Assembly: GCF_963678635.1 (NCBI RefSeq)
Contig: NC_087068.1
Span: 31,374,318 to 31,438,317 of the forward strand
DNA: 64,000 nucleotides
Reading direction: 5' to 3'
Source of the DNA: Symsagittifera roscoffensis
Lineage: Eukaryota; Xenacoelomorpha; Acoela; Convolutidae
The notes under the pieces were generated by a model, which did not search any database, was not told the origin of the DNA, and saw only the letters and a list, made by a program, of their open reading frames with translations. Positions within the stretch are counted from its first letter, which is position 1, and every line of letters starts with the position of its first letter. Of the stretch, positions 53,696 to 61,755 are shown piece after piece. A program made the position numbers and the translations under genes.

Positions 53696-55219
53696 TTAGA
53701 TTTTATCTTTATTTGCATGATAAGGACAGTCTTTCACATTATGTTTCTTCAAGTTTTGTGTCTCCTCATAGTCGGTCCTCATCGGCAAGGCGTAGCCAAG
53801 CTTCTTTCCACGCTGGATTGAAACCGTGGTGTCCAGTGTGTTCAACAACACACTGACACACAGTCCGTTTCGCGTTACCGAGAAGCTCCGGCCTAAAATC
53901 ACCGAACTCTGACTATTTGGATTCGGTACTAAGCAAACCTGTTTACTATCACTTAACGAATTTAAATTTCTCATTCTAAAAATCGCTACTACAGCTTGTC
54001 CTGGTTGTAATTTTACTTTTCTGTCCAAAAAAACTGGTACCTTATTTTCATCTGTTATTATCCTATTAATTGGTCTCTTAACATACTTTCGGTCCGGGTT
54101 TCTAATCCGTATTAGACCGTTGTTCAAGTCAATCATCACATCAAAATTCCTGACAAAATCTCTGCCCAAGATGAATTGGTCGGCGTCGTCCAGATTCTCT
54201 ACCACCAGGAAGCTCATCCAAAGGTTCCGTCCTCCCATGTGAAGGACCGTCACCGGTGTTCTTCCGGCTACGTAGATAGCTCCTCGATTTGCAGCGGCTA
54301 GTCGGAGATTCGTAGGAATCAGATCTTCCCGCGTGAAGCCCATTCTCTCCCAGGTTTTTATCGGCATCACACTCACCACCGCGCCTGTTTCCAGAAGCCC
54401 TGTGACTCCGACTTTTGTTCCGTTGGTGTCAAGCAGGTGTGCTGTCACATCTGCTTCATATCCAATATGTACCGCGTCTTGTTCCATCATGGCGTCATGG
54501 CCTATCCTGCGGACTTTGAGTTCCTCTTCACCCAAATAGATCTGCCCCATTTGGTCATCATCTGTTGTTATGTAAGTCCTGGTGTAGATGCTGATTCCAT
54601 CCACGTTCAGCATTATTTGATACGGCCCATAGACCTCCAAGTAGCGTCCATGAAGTTTCTTCATGCGAGGGCCACCCGTCGTTAGTAGTGCTCGCACAGC
54701 TCTCGACTCAGTGCGTGGCTCCACCTGCCTCAGATAATCTGCATATGTGTCCAAATGCATTAAAGTGAACTCTGATGGTTCACTCAAATTTCTTATTACC
54801 TGGTGTCCAGCCACTGAGATTATCGACTGTATCTTCTTTCCCTGCGGCGCCATGCCGAACCTCTTACCGGAGATCACTTTAAGTTTCATATCTAAACTGC
54901 TTGGTGTTTTCGTCTCTTCGAACTCCGTTGCCTCGAAGGTATTCAGTTGCTCCTGAAGCTTTTCATTTTCCAGTTCAAGTTTCACTTTTTGTTCGATCTC
55001 TTTCGTCACCAATTCCTGCTGTACTCTATTTAAAGCATCCTTTGCGGCTGCCTTATAATCGATCTTGAAGTCATCGGCCGCAGTTGCTGGTTCCGGTTCA
55101 CGTGCCTCTTCTGTTACTGCTTGCATTTTCTTTGCCGCCAGCTCTTGAGGTTTGTCCTTCCTGCGTGCCTCTGCTTCGCTCAAAAGTCGAGCCTTGCTTG
55201 CTTTCACTCCTGACAAAGT
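53696..55219 (-). CDS. pro: Aspartic protease ORF with ETGA active site (506 aa)
   Basis: Follows gag in the same frame after TAA 55222-55220. There is no ATG until codon 31 (55126), so readthrough or reinitiation is needed for the full frame. The N-terminal 110 residues are charged and coiled-coil-like. The retropepsin-like domain runs from about 265 to 360: GVTGLLETGAVVSVMP, where family members have D-T/S-G-A, then FILGRDFVRNFDVMIDL, the usual ILG.DFL...ID block. The catalytic Asp is replaced by Glu. The protease normally cleaves the polyprotein. With Glu it may be weak, inactive or adapted; a sequence change in this single copy is an alternative. Confidence 0.8.
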   Translation of the reverse strand, partial: TLSGVKASKARLLSEAEARRKDKPQELAAKKMQAVTEEAREPEPATAADDFKIDYKAAAKDALNRVQQELVTKEIEQKVKLELENEKLQEQLNTFEATEFEETKTPSSLDMKLKVISGKRFGMAPQGKKIQSIISVAGHQVIRNLSEPSEFTLMHLDTYADYLRQVEPRTESRAVRALLTTGGPRMKKLHGRYLEVYGPYQIMLNVDGISIYTRTYITTDDDQMGQIYLGEEELKVRRIGHDAMMEQDAVHIGYEADVTAHLLDTNGTKVGVTGLLETGAVVSVMPIKTWERMGFTREDLIPTNLRLAAANRGAIYVAGRTPVTVLHMGGRNLWMSFLVVENLDDADQFILGRDFVRNFDVMIDLNNGLIRIRNPDRKYVKRPINRIITDENKVPVFLDRKVKLQPGQAVVAIFRMRNLNSLSDSKQVCLVPNPNSQSSVILGRSFSVTRNGLCVSVLLNTLDTTVSIQRGKKLGYALPMRTDYEETQNLKKHNVKDCPYHANKDKI

Positions 55220-57868
55220 TTATTCATGCCTTGGATGCTTGATGTCTGCCACTGCATCCCAGAATTGCGGACAATCTGATTTAAAATGACCTTCCAAGTT
55301 ACAAAAGAAACACCTCGGGCCAAATTTCGCAATTACTCCTCTCATGAAATCCTCATGATCCAACTCTGACGCATCTTCGTCCTCGAGGCTAAAGCCTATT
55401 GCTTTCATGCCTTGTTTGTAAGCTGGGCATGCTGACACATGATGGTCTGTTGAACTGCAATTAGCACAAGAACGTCTCTTGTCCATATCATCCCTCGGTT
55501 TGTACCAATTGTTCCCTTGGTTAGCTGGTCCGTTATTAAAATTGCCATAATTGTTCTTGTAATATCCAGATCTCGAAGGAGGTTTCAACAAAAGATACTC
55601 TTTTGATTTGAGCCTCAACTCCTCCGGTGTTGGCGCATTAGTTGATAGTGGTGTGTAATGCGTTGCCAGCATCGTACGAAGTTCATCATTTTTCACACCA
55701 TCGATGAATTTTGAGGCTACGGCCAGGTTCATCCTTCGGTTTGACTCATCCGGTTGGCTGCGTCTTCTCAGCATTTCCAAATCATCGAGAAACTTGTCTA
55801 TTGTTTCATCTTCTCGTTGCCTCCGTTTCTCGAAGCGCATCATCGCCTGGTGCCCCTGCACCCCTGATCCGAAACGGTTTAACAAGATTTCGAAGATTTT
55901 CTCAGCAGTGTCACGTTGATACTGTTTCTTAGCCATGACACAGTTCAGGGCTGTCCCTTCTAAGTTGCTGGTGAGCGCGCTGCATTCCTGTCTCTCCGAC
56001 AAGTCCTCTTCCTCGAAATGCAGCTTCATTACCTCTATCCAGGTATCAATACAGCCATCAGATTCGTCCTTGTAGCATCTTGGCTTCTTAAAGACTCTTC
56101 TGGACTTTTCACTGCGTTCATTGGTTCTAGATAACCGCGTCAGGAATGTCTCCAAAGACCTGTTCAGGGGTTCAAATGCTGTGGCCATTGCCGTAGCATC
56201 CCTTGAGTGTCCCGCTTGAGTGTCCTCACACCTTTTCGAAGGCTCTGTGTGCGGTGCATCCCTGCAATCCGAATCACCATGAGCGTTTCCCGCTTGGCCC
56301 ATGTGACTCCTCCTCGGGCTTGTATGCCCCATGTTGCCAGAATCGCTTCTCCCAGTCGCATGTGTGCTTTGCGTTGGTCGTTCGTTCGAGGTTTGTCTGT
56401 TCCCCGTTGAACTCGCTCTACTGTTCGGGCCCCATGCTGTATTACCCCTTGTGGCATAGCCTGATGAACTGCCCCTGCCTCTAGTGGATCCATACGTCTT
56501 CCTCCTTTGATGTTCATTGAAGTTCACCCTCGGTTCCCTGCTGGGACCTCCCGAGTTCGGCTCTCCTTCTTTTGGTCCACTCTTGCTGCTTAGTAGCCCG
56601 TCCAACCTATCCATGATAGCCTGAGTTCGCCTCTCCATCATCGCGTCTATCTTTATGTCAAGAGACCCAAGAGACTGCTCTTGCTGTATTCTTAACTTCT
56701 CCATGTCGGCTCTTAAGCGTAACTCCCTCTGTTCCGCCTCTCTTGTCATTCGCGACAAGTTCCTCGTCATATGTTCGTCCGTTCTTTCTTTCAAGCGTTT
56801 TTCGCTTCTGCCAACTTCTTGTCTGTTGCGGTTTATTTCTTCCCGCAGACTTTCTCTTTCAATGTGAACTGCTCTTTCCAGTTCACTCATCCTTATCGAC
56901 ATCTGTTCATTTTGTTCTCCTAAACTGCCCACTATGTTGTTTAAGGCTTCCTCTAGTGCTGCCCCGTTATCCATGAGTGGCGTCACTAGTGGTGGTGTAA
57001 CTCTGTCGGTCCCAGGTAGCTTCGTGCTGGTCGAGATCCGGGCCTTGACTCTCTGTCTTGACGTCTTTTCATTATCTATTTCAGGATCCGCTAACGCGTT
57101 GCCTAGCCCTCTGGTTCTACTCTCTCCAGTTTGTGGCTCTGAACTTGTCCTAATCGCGAAGTCTTTTGACTGGCCTGGTGTGTTTGCCTCTTTGCTTATC
57201 GTTGTCACTACACCAAATTTGTCCATGGTTCCAGTCTCTCTTCCGACGTATGCCTCGTTCTCCTGGATCGAACTGTTGAGGCTGACCTGAGATCCAAAGT
57301 CCCCTTGCTCCTCTTTATCCTCTTCCTCCTGGGATTCACCGTCATTTCCTGCTCCTCCTCCCATGCTGAATGGAAAGATGTTTCCGAAGGTGTTCTTCAT
57401 TCTTTCTGAGAATGATGATGACGTTGTTTGTTTCCCCGTTCCGCCTGCCATCATAGTGTTGTCTGTCGGAGATCTTCTAGTTGCCGTTACTTCAGTTGAG
57501 ATGTCGGACAGTTCCGACATCTCCTCTCGATCCAACGTCCCGGTGGAAGTGGCAAAATCATGGCCTTGTTCTACCGGAGTAGATTCACTCGCCAGCCTTC
57601 TGCCTCTCCCTTCCAGTCCATTTACTCCCTGGTTGTCGTTCATGGTATGGTCCGTATTGACCTCCACTTCTAACAGTTCTCTTCGCTCTCCTGAGGTCTT
57701 CTGACTTCTCGTTTCAACCATTCTGCCTGAAACCGTCTCCCCTTTATCGGACCGGGATCGCTTGATCCAATCCACAAAAGGATCGGTCATCGTTTTTCTT
57801 TGCTTTTCAGGTATGAATTTCCTAGTGCTACTACCTCGTTTTGGTATCCTTGACTTGTCTAAACTCAT
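55220..57868 (-). CDS. gag: gag: capsid/nucleocapsid protein (882 aa)
   Basis: ATG at 57868, the first after the long leader. Residues 1-560 are Ser/Glu/Arg-rich and largely disordered, with a coiled coil near 310-400. The Ty3-type gag (retrotrans_gag) region runs from about 590 to 740: CIDTWIEVMKLHFEEEDLSE, then ALNCVMAKK and FEILLNRFG. It is followed by DETIDKFLDDLEMLRRRS. Two CCHC zinc knuckles of spacing C-x2-C-x4-H-x4-C lie near 795 (CANCSSTDHHVSAC) and 850 (CFFCNLEGHFKSDC), binding element RNA during packaging. The protein is about twice the usual gag length because of the long N-terminal region. It ends in TAA, with the protease in the same frame. Confidence 0.9.
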   Translation of the reverse strand: MSLDKSRIPKRGSSTRKFIPEKQRKTMTDPFVDWIKRSRSDKGETVSGRMVETRSQKTSGERRELLEVEVNTDHTMNDNQGVNGLEGRGRRLASESTPVEQGHDFATSTGTLDREEMSELSDISTEVTATRRSPTDNTMMAGGTGKQTTSSSFSERMKNTFGNIFPFSMGGGAGNDGESQEEEDKEEQGDFGSQVSLNSSIQENEAYVGRETGTMDKFGVVTTISKEANTPGQSKDFAIRTSSEPQTGESRTRGLGNALADPEIDNEKTSRQRVKARISTSTKLPGTDRVTPPLVTPLMDNGAALEEALNNIVGSLGEQNEQMSIRMSELERAVHIERESLREEINRNRQEVGRSEKRLKERTDEHMTRNLSRMTREAEQRELRLRADMEKLRIQQEQSLGSLDIKIDAMMERRTQAIMDRLDGLLSSKSGPKEGEPNSGGPSREPRVNFNEHQRRKTYGSTRGRGSSSGYATRGNTAWGPNSRASSTGNRQTSNERPTQSTHATGRSDSGNMGHTSPRRSHMGQAGNAHGDSDCRDAPHTEPSKRCEDTQAGHSRDATAMATAFEPLNRSLETFLTRLSRTNERSEKSRRVFKKPRCYKDESDGCIDTWIEVMKLHFEEEDLSERQECSALTSNLEGTALNCVMAKKQYQRDTAEKIFEILLNRFGSGVQGHQAMMRFEKRRQREDETIDKFLDDLEMLRRRSQPDESNRRMNLAVASKFIDGVKNDELRTMLATHYTPLSTNAPTPEELRLKSKEYLLLKPPSRSGYYKNNYGNFNNGPANQGNNWYKPRDDMDKRRSCANCSSTDHHVSACPAYKQGMKAIGFSLEDEDASELDHEDFMRGVIAKFGPRCFFCNLEGHFKSDCPQFWDAVADIKHPRHE

Positions 57869-60835
57869 TCTTTATTTGTCACTTTCCTATGCCTACTCTT
57901 GACTCAATTGCTAGAGACCTTATTGTTTTATTAACAATAATAATGACACAACACAATAAATTTCACCAGATTCTATTAAATAGTGACCACGAATCCCTGT
58001 ATGTTGTCAGAGTACAGTTTGTATAAAATTTATTCACACTAGCCGATTATCGGTCCAAAGATCTGGAAACTAGCACAATATGATGTTATCAGTCAATTTA
58101 AAAGATAGTGTAGTCACTACCCAATCAAGCACAGTTTAGGTTGATTTAAAATCAAAAACAAAAAATATATATTGACACAATATGAATGTATATATAAAAA
58201 AACGTATGTGTCTTGTACTCTTAGTTGGTCGCAGTACAATAGTCGAACCTGTCTTTTAAAGAAAAAGCTTTCCCTGCTTGGTGCTGCACCAAACAGACAA
58301 AACTTTGAAGGCAGTTATTTTCTCAAGTGGGCGTCTATTGCACCCACCGAGTATTGTGTTACCTATCTGCCTTCGGACTGCCCGAGCTAGACCTACTAAA
58401 ATCCTCAGGGCAGTCACTTTTCCCAAAAACGTATTATGTTTCAATCCACACCAATGAGTCACGCTCTTTCTAATTTAGACTTAGTGTCGCGAATATCCGA
58501 GTTCGGATCTGTTTTGTATTAGTCTGGTTCTTTTTGAAAGGCAAGTTACCAGTGCAGTCACTGATACCTAGCCTGTGTATTAATAACCTAATACCTCTCG
58601 CTTTTTAGTCTTTCTTCCGTTTACCTAAGTCCTTAATAAAATGATACCCCTCCGGATTGACACAAATAGGACCCTTCCGGACTGTCAGAATATAGACCCC
58701 TCCGGATTGGGACCCCTCGGAATTAGCAACTATAAGACCCCTCCGGATTCGGACCCCTCCGATTTTGTGGAAAGTAGACCCCTCCGGATTCGGACCCCTC
58801 TGACTTTGAAAAATTTCGACCCCTCCGGATTGGGAGCCCTTAGCTCTGTCAAAGTAGCTTTTTGTAGTTTTCTTAATTTCAGCTTATACCCCTCCGGATT
58901 CGTTCTGCGTTGCTTTTATGATGTCTGAATTAACTGGGAAGGGTATAGGGTCCTTTCCTAGACCCCTCCGGATTGAAGTTAAGGCACTTATTTGACAATT
59001 CACACTAACGGTGAAGGGTCTTATCACTTGCCTAACTTCGACTCTATTATGGTTGTCTTGTGCCTTCAGCCTTCCCTTTTTGTCTAGAACTGTCCTAAGT
59101 TACTTAGTTCAATCGCTATCAACTTTTGGTAGGGGTATAAGGGCTTTTCAGAAAAATTTATAAAACGTGAAGGGTGTACCCCTCCGGATTTGTGTAATTT
59201 GCTAAAAACAATCTCAAAAAATTTTCTCGCTCGCTTTTTCGAGTAATTCTCTTTCCTACTAGTAAGTTCAGCTAATTTCTGATCTAATGGTACCAAGATT
59301 GACTCGATATGCTCTGTAGTTCCAAAGTTATTAACCAAAACGTCTTTTTTCCAAATTCAAAAATTTTCTCTCTTATAGGTTCCGCCTAACTTTTTCCGCA
59401 AATCTGGTCCTTTCGACCTAAAAATTATTGATCTGAGCTCACAAGGCCTATACTCTTCTAGTTCAATGCAAAAGACCCGATCTAAAACGCTTTTGTAGAA
59501 AAAATTTGCGAAAAACTATGCTACCTGGACCCCTCCGGATTGATGAATCCACCAAATCAAACACGTTATGTTCGATTTCTCTGCAACCCGGAAGGCTTTC
59601 GGGTAGCGGGTTTTAAAACTCGTAGATTCACTAGTGGACGTTGTCCGAACAACTATTTTTACTGTCCTAACTCAAAGATTTCAAAAATTTTCTGATTTTA
59701 TAGTGTTTTTTACTATCAAAAAATGGGAAAATTTGGTTTTTGTACCAAACTAGTTCCAACCACTTCCGAACTAAAGTTAACCGGTTCTACTTATTACAGT
59801 AGTGCAGTTACGATGTAACACACTAACTTAGCGCTTTTTTCCGTTTCAAAAAATATCGATATCTCAAAAATCGCGACTTGTGGGGGAATCAAAATATCGC
59901 TATTTTGACCCTAAAAACCGGTCTGTTTTCGTTGTTTTTCACTGAAAAACGATATAAGACTATTAATATAGGCTATATAAGTAATAATATTAGTAATACT
60001 ATACCCCTCCGGGTTTGTTTATTATCCGAATTAAGGTGCTTAACTCGGATATTCGCAGTTCGGTGAAGGGTCACTACAGTGCAGCACTGTCGAGCCCCCC
60101 ACAGATTACTATCTTACTTTTTGTACCAAAAGGGATACAAAACTTGTTAACGATACCCAACAGTCGATTGTTGTTGTCGTTGAGCCCCTTCTTGTTGCTC
60201 CTTGTACTGCTTGCCGGATCGGTCTTCACCCAAGACCCTTCCGAATTGAGCGCAAATCAGCTGACCCCTCCGGATTGAGCGCAATTTATCATTAACGTGC
60301 TTAAATGCTCAAATAACCCAACAGTACAAGCCTCACAAACGGGCCTCAAAATTGATCGTAACGATCCTGACTGATATAAATGCCTGTAACAACAATATAT
60401 CTATCAACAACAAACGGGGGGGTTGAATCACATCTTGTCTGGAGGGATGATTTCTACTGATTTTCTACTTTTTTACTGTTTTTGGTTTTTTCGGTAATTT
60501 TTTATGGTTTTTGTTTTTCTTGGGTACTATACTACTTTTTGTTTGGTTTTACTTATATCTTTAAATGTTTTTGGTCACAAACCACTCAGGGGACGAGGGG
60601 TTCGCGATTCCCCCCACCCTTCCTGGTTCATGAATTTTCGGTCTTAACTAGGTTAAAAAACTATTCACGGCAATCCGGAAGGCTTCCGCGTTCCGAACTA
60701 CCCTTCCGCCCCGGCAGTTTAGGCCTATTAAGGGCGTTAATGTGAGCATCCGCTCGGCGCGGAGTGCTCGTTAACGGTTCCGCCGGTCATGATGTTACGA
60801 AAGAATAACACCCAGGAGCGCCATAAAAACATACA
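57869..60835 (-). other. Long 5' leader with CCCCTCCGGATT motif array
   Basis: Non-coding. Near-exact CCCCTCCGGATT (plus strand) starts at 58648, 58697, 58738, 58779, 58820, 58889, 58963, 59179, 59530 and 60263. Weaker variants lie near 58671, 58713, 58754, 58795, 60004 and 60235. Between 58697 and 58860 there is a 41-bp tandem repeat, each unit holding a strong and a weak site 16 bp apart. Related sites also occur in the LTR. TCCGGA is palindromic, so a dimeric DNA- or RNA-binding site is conceivable. The part nearest the LTR is T-rich on the plus strand. Confidence 0.8.
60809..60823 (-). promoter_or_regulatory. Candidate primer-binding site
   Basis: On the sense strand TGGCGCTCCTGGGTG starts 12 bases after the 5' LTR. 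TGGCGC is the usual kind of start for a site complementary to a tRNA 3' CCA end. I could not match it to a specific tRNA, the implied T-stem is not canonical, and the 12-base offset is unusual. Confidence 0.35.
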
Positions 60836-61755
60836 TGTAACATTCGCCCGGAAGATACATATCGACGGATAACAAAACTAAGTCTTAAGACGACTGGCTA
60901 GCGTCTAAACAGAGCTTTGCATGCTTTTCACCGTCTCTACCAAGCCAGTACTTTTCGGTGGTCTTTCTAACATCGGGTCGACAAAAACGTTACTGTTCTC
61001 CGGCTTCGACCAGAACGCTCAAATTAACTAGATTACATGCAGAAATAGTGAGCTCATGGCTGGGTCTCAGTATCCCCAGACCACGAGGTCACTCCTAAAA
61101 GCAGGGCTACTACTTATTATATTACTATTGTTTTTGTTCAGTAGATAAAAATCATCATCTCCATCGAAGATGGATCAACCCTTTCCCCCAACTCCTAGCT
61201 TCTCATCCTTATCAAAATGAATCCAGTTGTTAATTAAATTCAATTCAGGACATGACAAGAAGCTAAAAGTTTATATAAAAGGCTAAAAGTTCCAGTCCCG
61301 AAACCCTTCCGGATTCTTGAATCCAGTGAATCAAGCTCCTTAAGTTCAATTTCACGCCAATCCGGAAGGCTGGTTCTCACCCTTCACCGTTGTTGGCAAC
61401 GGCCTTGCAACTATTGTAGCAGCACAATAGTTGCAACTCGGAACGCTCTCTGCTATTCTGTAGTTCGTTGTCGTTCTCCAATCTCGATTTTCGTACTGTT
61501 CGCAATCGCAGATAAAAGTTGTTCTGTTTTTCACTCACTTTTTGTTAAAATGGCCGTTTCAGCATTTCTCAGAAATGTGACGTCATCATTCGAATTTTTG
61601 AAAATTTAAAATACTAGAATATTCTAGCCCTCACCGTTTGGCTAAACGTTCCAATAACGTCGCTAATCCTTCGAAATCATCAACTCGGAAGGCTTACTGC
61701 TCAAAATTCGAATCCTGCATAAATTGCATTTTGGCCATTCTGGTCGAATGTCACA
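60836..61755 (-). repeat. 5' LTR
   Basis: 920 bp, nearly identical to the copy at 37364-38283 (differences noticed in the hairpin loop, a CACTCACTTT/CACTCGCTTT site and a GCTAAACG/GCTACACG site). Contains a TTATATAA box near 61271 suitable for pol II initiation and the 13-bp hairpin at 61405-61436. Confidence 0.95.
61268..61280 (-). promoter_or_regulatory. TATA-like box in the 5' LTR
   Basis: TTTATATAAAC on the sense strand, about 480 bases from the outer end of the LTR. The core is palindromic (TTATATAA), so direction is inferred from the element's orientation. Confidence 0.4.

Larger units (their letters stand above)
37364..61755 (-). mobile_element. Giant 24.4-kb Ty3/gypsy-type LTR retrotransposon with accessory genes
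   Basis: Bounded by two 920-bp LTRs (TGTAACATTCG ... CGAATGTCACA) that differ at only about three bases I could find, so insertion was recent. Order on the minus strand: 5' LTR, 3-kb leader, gag, protease, RT-RNase H-integrase (Ty3 order), macro-domain ORF, 400-bp gap, 1396-residue SGNH hydrolase protein, three further ORFs plus a last 378-residue ORF, 0.9-kb 3' region, 3' LTR. The element is visibly GC-richer than its flanks. It sits inside another retrotransposon's coding region, with an ATA(T) overlap at the junctions. Typical Ty3/gypsy elements are 5-9 kb; about 10 kb of this one is non-gag-pol coding DNA. No envelope-like protein with signal peptide and membrane anchor was seen. Confidence 0.93.

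Noticed and set aside
39074-57704. Many plus-strand frames of 60-240 codons across the LTR element
   Set aside because: All are shadows opposite the minus-strand ORFs, with low-complexity Ser/Leu-rich translations and no domains.
39177-57868. Variant genetic code explaining the in-frame stops
   Set aside because: DUS3L, DAAM and the CDC123-like gene have long frames with no internal TAA, TAG or TGA and use these as ordinary terminators.
60809-60823. Assigning the primer tRNA
   Set aside because: The complement of the site does not match a canonical tRNA 3' half that I can identify.
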